Shown: positions 44,723-57,648, counted from the stretch's first letter. The stretch: DNA of 64,000 nucleotides from Collybia mongolica (GCA_013420905.1 JAAXNY010000010.1:1178001-1242000); one strand, 5' to 3'. The notes: generated by a model from the sequence alone, not told the origin. Translations and numbers: made by a program.

Positions 44723-45244
44723 CAACTTCGGGGCAGACTGCCACAATGTTAATACTACATCATGATCAGTAGGGTACTTTTATCATAGGGTTTGCGGCTC
44801 TGGGTTCTGTCCGAATACACCACCCAGGTATCTATGTAGCACATGACACAAGTAGAAATGTAGAATACGCCATGCCACACGCAAGTTCCATCCGCCGCAT
44901 CAAAGGCTCGAAGTAATATCAACCGTCCAGGCCGGCGTGTCCGGCGCTTCCTCCTGGTCCTGGGTCCCTGATTATAACGTCCACGGTTATTTTTCTAATT
45001 CCAAATTGGCACGTGAGAAAATCTGATTTCGTCCCTGGACGCGGCAACAGAGTGTTTGCGGCTTATCGCGTCGTTATTCCCTAATTAACTTTCCCCAATA
45101 CAGTCCTTTCACAACTATCACCTTCACCTTTGAGTAACCCCTGTCGAAGACGCGAAACCTTCCCTTTCTCCCTTGGTGGCAAGCAGGGATCGTCTTGGCA
45201 TAGTCGAAACCTAGAACCGTACTCTTATTCGAGCGTTTTCTCTG
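44723..45244. other. Intergenic region, no gene seen
   Basis: About 520 bp between the sterol glucosyltransferase and the polo-like kinase gene, both plus strand. No supported feature. Confidence 0.45.
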
Positions 45245-48200
45245 ATGGATTCTAGAAGAATTATGCTCCCAGCACCCTGCCCGACGTTTAGTTTCCACGA
45301 TGATGTAACCAACGGACTTGAGGTATTGATTGGAGCCGCTAAAACGATGCATGCGGTCTTACTAACACTAATACGAAACCTAGACATATTCTATCGTGGA
45401 AACGATCTCTGCTGGTGAAAGGTGTACAGTTTATCGTGTAATCTGCAAGAGTGGCCGCCTCAGAAATCGCGAGTTAGCCCTCAAAAAAGTTCGTTTTGCT
45501 CATTATACCCGCCCTTGCATGCTTTCAAAAATGATCAAATGTACTGCAGGTTCCTAGAGCGGCAGACCACCTACCTGACGAGTATTCTTCTGCACTCTCT
45601 ATCCACCTCACCTTACATCATCCCAATATCGTCTCCTTGTTCTCGTCCTTCAGTTCTCTACTGGATCATTTTCATGTCCTCGAACTTTGTTCTGTAGGAA
45701 CCCTCCAAGATTTTCTATATGCCAGAGATTCACGGGCGTTAACCGAAAATGAACTTCGAGGCGTGGTTAAAAGCATATGTGATGCCCTGACGTACCTGAG
45801 GAAAGAATTCGTCGTACACCGCGACATCAAACCATCCAATGTCATGTTGACTGGTGATTATGGCATAGTAAGCTGCAAACCGCTCTCTAGACATGCTTCA
45901 TCTTATCCAGTATGTTTAGAAACTCTCTGGTTTTGGTCTTTCAACACGGCTGTATTCTATGGACTCGACAGTACCATTTGTGCAGGGATCTTTCAATTAC
46001 ACTGCTCCGTGAGTGTTTGCTTTCGAGTTCATTCCAAATCACTCAAGATTCGTAGCGAGGCACTTTCCAATACGCCATATGGTTTCGCCATTGATGTCTG
46101 GTCAATGGGGTGTGTTATGGTTGCCTGTCTATCTGGGAAACCACCTTTTCAGGTGAGTACCTTTGACGACGAGCGAAGATTTGAAGACATTTATCACGTC
46201 AGCTCAGGGTAAAACCATACCTGAAGTTCTCGAAAATATATCACTTTCAGAATATACCCTTCCCACCGACCTTCTGGGCGACACTAAGAATTTGATTGCG
46301 GGAATATTGCAGTCAGTAAGGAACTCTTTATGGAAGTCATTTGGCAACTGTCTGCTGACATGTTACAGCAACCTGAAAACCGTACAACTCTGCCCCAAAT
46401 TTCCTCCCACCCGTTTTTAATGAGTCCAGTGGCAACAGTAACGCCCCTTCGTCCGACGAGAGAACTATTGCCTTCAGTAGTTCGACATAAGTCATCATTC
46501 AAGGGACGTTCCCAGAACGAGAAGAATCCTCCCATCTCGAGAAAAGCTCACAGCCAGTCGGGGCATCCATCCATCAATTTTTTGGAAACACCTGTCGCGG
46601 GCAAAGCCCGAGTTGTGCTCAAGGATATCGTTAACACTGAATTACGAGTCCTTCTCCAAAATGAAATCATCACTAATATCCCAAGCACGAAACCTTATTT
46701 AGCCGCTCCGGTGAGACGCATCGTGTCTGATCCAGTATCTACAAGCAAGGGGTATAGGGTGATGCAACCTGTCTCGGTTGGCGAAAATCCGGATAATGCG
46801 CTTTCACCAGCCGTCTCACTTCCGCCCCTTTCAAATGACAACTTGGCCGCTGATTCCCCTCGCAGTCCGAGCAGAGCAAGTGCAGAACACGGATACGTGC
46901 CACATTCCATGACGGTGAGCAGCCTGGGTTGGTGTGGACGTCGCCGATAAAAACGGGTCCGATGTGTAGGCTACTTCAAGAATTCTACAAACTCTTCCGG
47001 TTGGCACAACACGACCTGTACAGTTCACTACTGCGCAACTGAACTGTCAGACGCATAAAACAACGTATGGCCAGATCACAATTTTACCCTCGCGTTCGGT
47101 GCTTGTGGACTTCCGTGAAAGTCAGCGTAGGAAAGGGTTGAAAGGCGACGAGGTTTTTGTTGTTGACCCTTCTGGTGTTCAGGTAACGAAACTGAGGTTA
47201 TCCTACTGCTGACGTAACCTTTAGCCCCAGATCTCAGTGTACAACGCACCTCACCTCAGTTCGCCTTGTTGCTTAGTCGAACCCACACAACAATTTTTAC
47301 TCCAGGCCTTACCCTCCACCTACTGGAAACAATATAATGATGCTGGTCGTCTCATTGATCAGATCAAGCAAAGAACACCAAAGGTTGTCTTTTTTATTCT
47401 TTCCAAGTGGTTATCTGTAGGCACAGCTAAAAGCTTCGCACATAGCTTGTTTTGTATACAGCCGCAGCAAAATGCACGCTGATGGCAAATACCCCCCAAG
47501 GTGATATTGAGGTAACGCTCAGAGGAAATTTGGCTTCTGGTGTATGTAAAGGGAGGAACCATGACAATGGTAGCAAAGGTCCTTCCATGCGCATACGTCT
47601 CTCACGTCAGTGTCAATCAATCGAGCTTGCACAACACCTCGCTGGGGTACGTAGCGAAGAATGGACAAAAAAACATTTCTCCGCTACAAAGGAGCCGCCA
47701 TATATGTCCGAAAATGACTGGTCCTCATTGAACCAGGCGGAGCAGGAAGCGATGAACCATTTGGCCTGTTTCGTCCGAAAATGCGAGACACTTGAGGTTT
47801 TCGATCTAGCAGAGGGCACACATATTTCATCCATGGACCGCACCTCCACGATGCTTGAAACGCCAGTGAATTCGCAGCTAAATCCAACCGTTATTTCAGG
47901 TCCTCCTGGGCGGAAGGTATCGCACACCTTGTCTTCGATCAACCTTGCTCCAAGACCGAGGTTCTCGATGATCGCTGCTCCACGATCAACAACGGACAAG
48001 AACGACGACACGATATGTCAAAGGGAGCATCCTAAGGCAGGGAGCGCTGACGGCTTGGTGGCTAACTCCCGAAACAAGTTGGACGGAATTGACTTACCCA
48101 TGACATGGTTTGTGAGTGATCCCAACAGGACGAATGGGAACCAGGAGATACAGACCCGCTTTATTCCTTCTGTGGGGTGGTGTGTACGTTACCCGTCCAG

Positions 48201-48481
48201 TGTGTCACAAGGCGGGAGATACATGATCATGTTTTTGGACGGCATCGCCTTGGTCATTGATGTCGACGAGGACTGGGTCGAGTTCAGAAGCCAGTCTGGG
48301 GAGGCCACGAAGTAATTAAGATAAAAGGAACCACTATCGACATATACTGATTCCTGTACTATGTGTTTTCAGGCACAAGATCCTTGAGTGTAACTCAAAG
48401 CGGAAGATTGGAGAAAGAATGAAAGTCTTCGAAGAATTCGTGTCTCTGTTTGATGATAGCCAGCAGCAGTCCATCTTGTGA
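45245..48481 (+). CDS. PLK4/SAK-type polo-like kinase homologue with GFG in place of DFG
   Basis: From ATG 45245-45247 in about a dozen exons to TGA 48479-48481. The N-terminal kinase domain has ALKK (catalytic Lys), a DEYSSALSIHLTLHHPNIV helix, HRDIKPSNVM, then KLSGFGLSTRL, GSFNYTAPEAL, VWSMGCVMVACLSGKPPF and TTLPQISSHPFLM. The glycine loop is poor (ETISAGERCTVYRV) and the DFG Asp is Gly. After a disordered linker come regions diagnostic of PLK4: a cryptic polo box 1 (YGQITILPSRSVLVDFRE), then LPSTYWKQYNDAGRLIDQIK and AAAKCTLMANTPQGDIEV (polo box 2 boundary), and a C-terminal third polo box (FIPSVGWCVRYPS ... YMIMFLDGIALVIDVDEDWV) ending with a helix (IGERMKVFEEFVSLF). PLK4 drives centriole duplication in animals; fungi of this group have spindle-pole bodies, so the role here is open. 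Exon joins around 45877-45920 and 47390-47450 were fixed by phase. Confidence 0.85.
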
Positions 48482-48610
48482 ATTTTATTACTGGCACGAC
48501 AGCTGTGTTTATATCTTGCGGGAGGAGCAAATAGTGGGTCCTCCATTCAAAGAGTATAAGTACAGTTGAAGCTCTCAGTCATGTTTTTCGACTAGCTCCT
48601 GTATAATAAA

Positions 48611-50189
48611 TTATGACGATCTCATCTGGAGCCCATGGGAAGTGCTCGTTTTACCCGATTCAACCTCATCAACGGTATATCGAATGCATTCCGCGGTTCC
48701 CCATTGCGGACGATATCTAAATCAATCACGAAATTCACAATGAGTAACAGATACTGATTAAAGATGAATGAGTGATACCCAAGGACCTTCCTAGCTCGAG
48801 AATCGTCAATGACGATGTTACTCCAGTACTCAAACGTCGCGGGTTGCAAATATACTACTTGTCCCATCCAGCTCGGAACTAACTTTGGTTGAGAACCAAA
48901 CAGCCAATACACGCAGAACAGGGCATGATATCGAACGTAAAGGAATACTTCAATCAAGTGGGCCAATAAATATATGGGTAATGGTGGTATATCGTCCAGA
49001 AGAATGGTCCGGTTTGCAAAAAACTGGAACACTTGTCATTGGAAGCATACTTTAGAACAAACAGATAACTTGCCTTGACACATTCGCGGACATCGTCCAG
49101 ACTCCATGGAACATCTTTTCCAGTGATCAAAAATGCCTGTCCTCGGACATCTTTGTTATCTCGAGTCAAAGCATCTTCCATGAGCAAATGTGCAGCTGCA
49201 ACATCCCAGACACAGACGCTAGTTGAGCTCCATTGCTTGTCCCAGACTGGGACTCGAGGCATTATCAAGGTGCTTGTCAATAAGCGATCATTCGGACCAA
49301 TGATGGTACTACTGAAATCAGCATAGGAACTTAACGATGAACCACTTCACTCACTACCCAGGACGAAGGATACCAGTCCTAAGATTGTGTTCACCATCTC
49401 CGTGTGTCACAATTTTCTCAGCAACTAACTTGCTACGTGAGTAACAGCTATCAGAGAGTTGAAAAGGAGACAATGGCTCGTCGAAGTCGCTAATGTTGCT
49501 TTTTTGGCTCCATCCCAGCCGTAGAAACTTAGGTTTGGGGATTGCAGTGTCAGCGGTAGATGTATACACGAAAACAGCACTTGGAAGTTCTTTGGCGACC
49601 GTCAGCAGATTCGCCGTCCCAGATACATTGATTTTGTATGATGCATTCCAGCAATAAGAGAGGCGTTCCCAGAATCGAATTGTAGCCGCGGTATGGTAGA
49701 TCACTTTCGGAGGTCTTCCGGTCGTGGGGAACGGTGGCGTAAGACCTTCACGAATGGACTGAAGAGACGTTATGTCAGTTTTAACGAACGACACGGCTGG
49801 ATGGGAAGCGATCTTGGCGGAAGGGGGATGCAGATCCAGAACTCGGATATTACTCTCCCCTCGGAGCAAAAGGAGGCGAACGATATACCTTTAAAGATTC
49901 AGTATTCGTTACCACCCACCTTGTTTAGCTACAGCGATAAAGAAAAGGCTTACGTGCCCAGAAACCCTGATCCCCCTACGACTGCATATCCGGCTTGAGT
50001 CGGCTTTCGTGGTATGGACTTGAGAAGGTCGATGTTCTCATAAGATATGTCTGCCAGACCCACCACCTTGTTCCTGTGTGCAGCAAATGTTGGGTTGGGT
50101 CCCCGCAGCCTTTTCGAGAGCGCATGGAGGTATATGATGACCGGAAGGGCAAAGAGAGCTATAAGCCCTAGTGACTTTTCCGCAACCAT
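48611..50189 (-). CDS. NAD(P)-dependent 3-beta-HSD/sterol-dehydrogenase-like protein, membrane-anchored
   Basis: A multi-exon gene from ATG 50187-50189 to the stop at 48611-48613. A hydrophobic N-terminal helix (LGLIALFALPVIIYLHAL) precedes an extended short-chain dehydrogenase fold: nucleotide loop YAVVGGSGFLGT, VLDLHPP (Asp after strand 2), IYHTAATIRFW, NVSGTANLL, and the catalytic YSRSK. The later part has KVLGYRPQWGTAECIRYTVDE, typical of Erg26/3-beta-HSD family C termini, and a hydrophobic segment (LPIYLLAHLIEVFLYV). Erg26 removes the C4 carboxyl group during ergosterol synthesis at the ER. This could be Erg26 itself or one of the family's secondary-metabolism paralogues; the sequence alone does not decide. 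Confidence 0.8.
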
Positions 50190-50468
50190 GCTCGTTGCTT
50201 AACACAAGTCGGGGGGGTTGAGGCACGGAATTCACCGCCTTGAGTTGGTTGTCATGTCATGCCTGTTTCCGGATATACAAACTACGAACCAGATGAGGGA
50301 ACGTCGAACGAAGTTCAACCGTCAAGCTGACGATTGACGTCCACTACATATTATTTAACAGCGTTCGAGACCTTACATATACAATATAAGATATGAACAT
50401 AACCATTGTACTGCAGATTCGTTCCTTTACAAACTATATATATATCGCCCTTCAGTCTACTCTTTTCC

Positions 50469-52713
50469 TTAACACACTCGGATTCTACCCACAGAAGGAT
50501 CGTGATCGCTCACTCGAGCCGTCAAGCTTGGTGACCAGTTATTAACATGGATGTGTTCAAATTCAGCTTTTCGGGTCTTGATCGCATCGGAAATGAAGGC
50601 ATGGTCCAGTTGCTCAGAGTTCTGGTCGAAAACATAGGTATACCGCTCAACAGGAGGGATTCCGGCGACTTCATCAATATCAGTCAACAGTGCAGTCAAA
50701 GGCTTAAACACCGATCGTGTTTGTAAGTATTCATTGAAGTCCCCAGCGACGACGATATTTGCATTTTCATCGTTGGCCAGGATTGTCCCGACGAAGTCCT
50801 GCCGTCGTTGATAAGTTACGAATCATGCCTATTCTGAAAAGCTGGACGCACAGCAACAAGTTTAACTTGGGATGTTCGAGCGTCAAGTGGAGAATTAACG
50901 GGCGGTCTTGCGTCTCCTTGTGTCGAGCTGCTGCCACCTTTAGAAGCAAGGTGTACGTTGATGGTGAATAATTGATGTCCCAGAGTAGTTTGCCAGGCTG
51001 CTACAAGTGGCTTTCGGGATGCATTCCATGCACCACTAGTTGGCTCAATGCGACCTGGGTTGAAACTGGGGCGGGCCTTTAATCATATGTGATGATGGAA
51101 CTAATATTGAATACCTGAGAACAGGCATTCCTGGTTCACCGATTATCTCAGTCTTGTCAAGGGCAGTTCCTACAGGTGATCCGGGAACGAGGCTCAGTTT
51201 CTCTGGGCGATACCTGCATTTCCCATCAGTGAAGGCCAATACGGGGCGTAAGGGAGGGGCTGGTCTTACAGGTATGCCTGTCGGATGTTCCCGCCAGGCT
51301 GACCTCCATCCTGTCCATCCACCGGAGCGATCTCAAGAAAGCTGTATGTTACATTGCTGGCTTCGGCAATTGAGTTGACAAGATTTGTCAAAGTGACGTT
51401 GGCAATAACGGTGCCGTCGTCGGTTGGTCCGGAATTATCCTGTATCTCTTGAACAAACACAATATCAGGAGTATTAAGGTGTACGGCGATGTGCGATGCA
51501 ACGGTTGGCAGGTGTGCGGAAGTTGGTGCCATGTTTTCGACCTGCGCATCACGGCCAAGGCATAATCATATCAATTAATAAATTGTATAGATAATAAACA
51601 CTAACATTATAATCTCCAAAGGTAAGGACACATTCATCATTTGAGTTTGACAAGGTTGTTGGGGGTATAGTAGGACTTGGCATGGAGATCACCGATGGAG
51701 CAGTGAGAGGCAGAACGTAAAAGAATCCGAACCTAATGGGAGGATCGGAATCATCAGTGGTACAGTCAAAAAATGTTAGATACGCGACAGACTGATATGT
51801 TACAACTCCGGTTATATCTGTGAGTCCGAAACCTACAGCGACCTTTGGATTCTTAGTTTTATCAAGAGGGGCGCCGATAATAATCGTTTCTGGGTTGGCA
51901 TCGGGAATTCCGTCTGGGCCTATTTCCTGATCGTAAGAGATATAAGCAAACAACCATAAGGAAGGGACACAGACCAAATGTAATCGTTAGTCCACCCCGA
52001 CTGTTCTTGCCGGTGACAGGCCAAGCTCCGTATACCCAAAACTCCCCGAAATCATTCTGGAAATCTATGGATACTGGTTGAGGAATGGTTACCAGCTGTC
52101 CTTCGAGACTTTCCCAAAAGTCCATTCCATAATTTTCAGGTTGTAGCGTAGAATTTACTGTCTCAACCCGGCTGACATTATTCGGAGCGGAAAGAAACCC
52201 GTCAGGCCCAACGTCCAAGGATGATAGTTGTTGGGTGGGTGGGCTCCTATCTTTTCCAAGGACTAGGGGTGTGACAGTATTGTTTGACGAAATAATAGTA
52301 ATACTACTCGGTGAATTGATTTCGGTGAGAAAGAGGTTGTTTGGCGCTGTGTTTGAACGAAATTCGGCGACGACGCCACTGAGTGAGATAATATCCCCGG
52401 CCGCCACTTGGTTCAATATCACCGTCGACGTCGTGAAAATATTCAGGCCATTGGAGATGCGAATGTCGGGGTCGCGTTGCCCGGCAATGTAGAAGCCGCT
52501 GGGACCCTGTTGGTGAAGAGGTATTCAAGAGTGGGCGCCATCTACCAATTCATAAACACGTACCTTTGCTGTCACTAATCCTGTAACATTGTGGACCGTC
52601 TGGCCTACCAGAGGACTCCGAAATGCTGGGCCTTGTATTTCAGCGATCGTTGTTGACGATACAACAGCAGCGGTACAGCTCCAAATGAACACTAGAGGAC
52701 GTAGCCAGTTCAT
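50469..52713 (-). CDS. Secreted endonuclease/exonuclease/phosphatase-family protein
   Basis: A multi-exon gene from ATG 52711-52713. The N terminus is a signal peptide (MNWLRPLVFIWSCTAAVVSS, then TTIAEIQG). The first half is beta-rich, with an OB-like repeat (FYIAGQRDPDIRISNGLNIF, DIISLSGVVAEF), as in bacterial extracellular nucleases of the ExeM/NucH type. The second half is an EEP nuclease fold: DIVFVQEIQDNSG (metal-binding Glu), FTINVHLASKGG, IVVAGDFNEYLQ (Asp/Asn), YTYVFDQNSEQLDHAFIS and SDHDPSVGRIRV (catalytic Asp-His). Predicted to degrade extracellular DNA or related phosphodiesters. Exon borders in the 50.7-51.3 kb part are approximate. Confidence 0.82.
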
Positions 52714-53200
52714 CGCAAACTCGAGAGTGGCTTGAAACCGGGTGACGAAATAACCCTACTTGCACCTGTCGATAAGTACATATTTATAGATGCCAAGTGG
52801 GAATTGAGGAACCACCATTATTAAATGAACACATGCTACTGACGGCGAAAATACCATTCCTTCCCAGATGCGACGTCGACTGTGAGATGATATTGTTATA
52901 AATAAAAGAAGTGCAACATGCCCATGCGTAAAGTACGAGATTAACGCCAATCCAGGAGCGACACGCTTACAGTGCCGTCTGGAGCTGTAAGAGGAAAGAC
53001 GTATAACTCCGTGTTGGGAAACTGATCGGAACGCTCTTAGCCCTAAAATGATGGCATAGGTGCCACGGGTTGCAGATCGGACGATCGTGGTCATTGGATC
53101 TGGCTCCCAGTTTGGACAACGCGAAATACAGCAACTCAACAATCCCAGCTGAAACTCAGCTGTGAAGATAAGTTTGTTTAAATCATTGAGCCTGTTGCCT
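52714..53200. other. Upstream region of the secreted nuclease gene; border with repeat territory
   Basis: About 490 bp with normal CpG content until roughly 53130, after which CpG almost vanishes. No gene seen. The promoter of the nuclease gene must be here. Confidence 0.45.
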
Positions 53201-55097
53201 CAAGTAAGGATTAAAGGTCTTGGGTACTAGGTGTAGTTATTAAGTACAAATGAATTTATTAAACTGATGCACTCATACTGGTGTCAACTTGGAAATACAT
53301 CTGAAATATATGTCATGAGGAATAATAGTGGGTGAAGACTGCACAGGATCTGTCAGCAGGAAGGGCTGGAGGGTAGGTTATGGATGCTGTAATGGCATCA
53401 GGTGTTGGGGTCTGCAAGGAGTGTTGCCATGTGAGGTACACTGGCATCAACATGCCATTGTAGGGGTAAGATATCAGGGCAGACACATCCAAGAGCTCAA
53501 GTCAAGAGTCTAGGAGAATGTGTCACAGTTGTTGACAGTCAAGATAACAAAGATGCAAAATTTTCACTTAGTTCAATGGTTGCTCACTGTTGATGTCAAT
53601 GGATGCTGGCCTTGACTTCAAGTTGGGGATGGGCAATGCTTAGTAATTTTGCATACTGATGAATTTTTTTTTGAATTTTAAATTTTAAATTTTTGGTCAT
53701 ATAATAATATTAAGCACATGTGGGTTTGACCCAGCTACATGCGGGCATAAATACCTATTACCACTAAGTAATCTGTAATGGGCCATCAGGGTGGAGCTGT
53801 ACACTAAGTTGCTCTCCAGGTCATATTATGGGTCTAGACTGAGGATACCTGCAGTCCAATGGTATTGTACTGTACCATGTCTGAACCTCCCAATGCCTTA
53901 AAGGTTTGCCTTCACTTGTTGGGGCATGGTCCCCTCCCTTCACATTGGTACCCCGTTCCACTCCCCCCCTGGTATTTTCAGGTTGCCCTGGAAACCCATT
54001 ACTCCCCCCCAGTGTCGAAGATACATAAATGTCCAATCTAAATGAATGACCCATACCTCAAACCTGCTCCCCCTCTCCTGAGTCCCCCTATTACTTGCCT
54101 CCCTGTTCCACACTGCTCTCCCAAAGCAATGACTCCCCTCCAAAATGAGGCTGCCAAATCCCACCATTGGATGATAAACTGGCATTCTCCCCAAGAGGTG
54201 TGCTCTGTGCAGGGACAGTAGCTGATCAGGGGCCAGATGCCTTCCTCCTTTTGTATTTGGGTGTAGTGGTTAAGTGAGTACAAAAAAATCGTTGAAAATG
54301 TTGGTGGTGACGCTCCCTAAGGATCTGCAAAAAGCAGAGTACGAGAGTTGTGGTGTCCTCGTGTGGCCTGGTAGTTGATAAGGTGGATGTGAATGGATTA
54401 GTGAAGCCCCCAGTACAGGCAAGATGAGATGACCCTGCAGATAGTCAGGATCAGCTCTGATAAGTTAAAAATTTGGATATGGTGTAAAAGGATAGTGGCC
54501 CAGGCCAAAAGAATGGTCTGATGAAAGGTGATGTTGATTAGGGATGAGGTGTTAGGTAGTTTAGGGATGACCTAGTGCAGGAGGGACAAATTCCCATGGT
54601 TGGATGGTGGTGGTAAAAGATCAAGAAGCATTGCATACTGATGAAATTAAATTCATTAACAATTCAGCTAAATTTGGTGACCCACAGCTCTTATGGTGTA
54701 TATTCCAGTGCTTAACACACACTGAGGGTGTTAGAATGAGAAAGACCCAAGAAGAGAGAAGTTCCAGAAGTATCCAGATGAAGCACCAGAATGACCACAA
54801 CAGATGTATTGGCAACAGTAAAGCAAAGCCTAGTCTAGGTGGCTCAGTGATGTGGCATTGAGCATGTGAGACATGTACAAGAAGTCACGTGATTCTAAAT
54901 CTAAATGAGGGCTGTCTGTCCTTTATAATAAAGTACATGCTTAATATTTATTTATTAAGGATTTCCACTGTTCAAACAGTTGGAAAGCATTGGCATGGCA
55001 GGAGCTGCTGATTTGCTGATTTAGATGTGGCTGTGCCATGATGATTGCATGTGTGTACTGGGCGCACATGAGTGGATGTGTAACATGTTTTGCAGAT
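53201..55097. repeat. CpG-depleted non-coding repeat-like DNA left of the LINE
   Basis: 1.9 kb without a credible gene. The first 500 or so bp contain no CpG at all. There is an AT-only patch (about 53660-53700) and C-rich stretches near 53930-54080. Short frames on both strands show no family motifs. I take it for old, decayed transposon sequence, without identifying the family. Confidence 0.5.
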
Positions 55098-55110
55098 ACT
55101 TACTGCCACC
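55098..55110. repeat. Putative 13-bp target-site duplication, left copy
   Basis: acttactgccacc here is repeated exactly at 63192-63204, directly after the 3' poly(A). This is the expected arrangement for a non-LTR insertion. Confidence 0.55.
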
Positions 55111-55237
55111 AATCTCTTCTTGATCTCTTACCACCATCTGGTTAGGGATTAGATACGCTGTAACACCAACTTCTACTATTGATATTCAGCACAGTTGAGC
55201 CCACCTGCTCCCAACAAACACTACCAGTACTAGGGCT

Positions 55238-57185
55238 ATGCCCGCCATTTGTCGTCCCAATGACCCTGATCCTCCACCTCTGGGGGGGTCGGCTGATCTA
55301 CTTCCTACCACGTTCTTCCATCCCCTGCCATCAAAATCCCCATTGCCGGCCCACACACCCTCACAACAGTCCATCTTAAGGGCTCTTGACATCAAGAAGA
55401 CTAAGCCAAGAAGAAAAGCTTTCTCTTCTGTCCACCCATCTCTGGTCAATAGTAATGATGAGATGTTTGACGCCCTCACAGACCTCGATAAAGAGGATGC
55501 TACCATTACCCCAGGGTCTGCTAAGGGAAAGGGTAAAGACAGCCAGGGAGATGCTGAGATGGTTGACGTTTCAGGCATTGACCCCAATGCAATCATAGAT
55601 GACCTCAAAGGAGATTATTTCTTTGCTTTCCATAAGGACCCTGCAACATGGAACATGGATACCAGTGCCGCCTCCACTTCTGTTTGCAGAATCAATGAGT
55701 TTATCAAATTTGCTGAGCAGAACAAGAGGACATGGAACACCAAGGAATCAGACAGCCTAGTTGAGGCATCTGGCCACCTCATACAAACCCTGGTAGAACA
55801 GGGGTTCATCCGTAATTCCCTACATGGCCATGACCCTAGGTCCACCACATGGGCATTCGTTGATAGCATTGCAAGCTCGGTTCACACTGCACTTTCCATG
55901 GAACGCACATCATGCCCCCATGCCCCCACCCATAAACCCACCAGGACAGCTTCCTAACCCAAACAAGTCCTACACATATCGTAACTCAGACCCCGCAGGT
56001 GTTAGACACACTGCCAGGTTCACACAACCTTCCCGCAGGAATCCTGATAATAATCCGTTTAGGAAAATGGGGTTAGCATCCCAAGGACCACTGTACTCTC
56101 AGATTGCAGCCACCCTCCCACCGGTACCCAGGCCCTCCAATCCAAAGAGAGCATGGACAGAACACAAGGGGGGTTTAGTGATGTTGGCCCAGGCCTTCCT
56201 GCACCTCCCCCCCTTGAAGATCTTGGGAGTGCAACAGGCACTAGCCCAACCCTCCAAGACTAGTGCCCCACTTAAGCACAAGTCCACTACATATGGACAG
56301 TCATGCAAGTCACTGTCAGTATTTTCTTCCCCGCAGGTGCAATGGAGCTCTGACCCTTGCACCTACGCCCTTAACAAGGCCTTACAAAAAGGTAACTCAA
56401 AGCTCAAGATCCTAATGGAGGAAAGAGCACTTGGGAGCATTTCTCTCATGTGCAACGACCTCCCAAAAGAATCTGACATTGACCTGATCCATACTTGGTT
56501 CACCCAAGTGGCGGAGAAGCAAGGTGCCAAGGACGCCACCATCAATGTGGAAGCTGGCTTGTCCAAGTTTTCTGTGATGGTGGTGGACTTCCCATTCTAC
56601 AGACTCTTGCCCAAATTGGACAAGAAGAAGAAGCCCATTCCTGTGACTGGTAAGGAGGCCCTGGGCATCCTTATGGAAAGGTGTAATGCCAATCAGAAAC
56701 AGGCACTTAGTTTCTATCACTCTTCCCCCCCAAGAGTGGTAAAGGCAATGGGGAACTCAGGCAATGCCTTCCTGTTCTTTGATATCTACAATTCACATGG
56801 AGGCGCCAATCCAAAAACGCTGGAGGGTACATCATTCCAATATGGAACCCATAGGCTCCGATTTGAGAAGGCAAGGCCATGAAAAGGTGTGCCTATCTGC
56901 ACACAATGCTGGAGGTTTGGGCATTGGTCCACAGTGGCCGCATGCCTGTCTCGTGCAATTCTATGTCCAAAGTGTGGTGGGCCCCATGCTGAAAACTTCC
57001 ACCAAGTCCTTGGTGCATGCTGCAAAGCACAACCAAAGGCTACCCCCCCCCCATTGTGGCTACCCCAGAAGGACAGCCATGCCCACACACAGACAGATGT
57101 GTCAACTGTTGGAAGTCCAGACACTGGTCCAACTCCAGCAGTTGCCCCTTCTGGCGGCACTGATTCAATGCTGAGTGGATCTTAG
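55238..57185 (+). pseudogene. LINE ORF1 (gag-like), broken
   Basis: The first part (55238 to about 55900) and second part (about 55880-57185) are in different frames, so at least one indel lies near 55880-55950. In the second frame, one TGA at 56880-56882 separates the nucleic-acid-binding region from the zinc knuckles (CTQCWRFGHW and CPKCGGPHAENFHQ). Restoring an Arg codon there would give continuous reading. It is probably an RNA-binding nucleocapsid-like protein in the ancestor. Confidence 0.75.
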
Positions 57186-57648
57186 CACAATACAAGGCAT
57201 TCAAAGTGGGTGACCCTGTCGTCACCCCCTTAGTAAGCTCACTGATGCTTCTCCTCCAGGACCCTGCCCCCAGGTTGGAGAGCATCATTGCCTTGCTGCA
57301 ACAACTCTGTATCAATGAATAGGGTTTTTAACATGCATATATACTGCCAGAATGTAGCTAAGAATACTACTTGGCTGGAATCACTACTTGAGTCCAAAAA
57401 AGACAAGTGGGACATATTACTAATCCAAGAACCACCCTGGAAAACAATTAGACACACTGTGTCACTCATGGCAAAGGATGGCAACCCGGTTATTGGGGGG
57501 TCGTCCCACCTAGAGTGGATGTGCTTTGCACCATTGGGAATTAGTGTTGATACCTGACCATGAGTCCTCACGTATGTACATAGCAGGCTCTGGCCTACTA
57601 AACCAACGTTGAGACCAGACATTGTCTCTCACAAGGACATAATTGCCA

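Noticed and set aside
53821..54283. Overlapping ORFs in the CpG-depleted DNA
   Set aside because: Compositional artefacts of Pro/Gly-rich low-CpG sequence, with no similarity to transposase or RT motifs that I can see.
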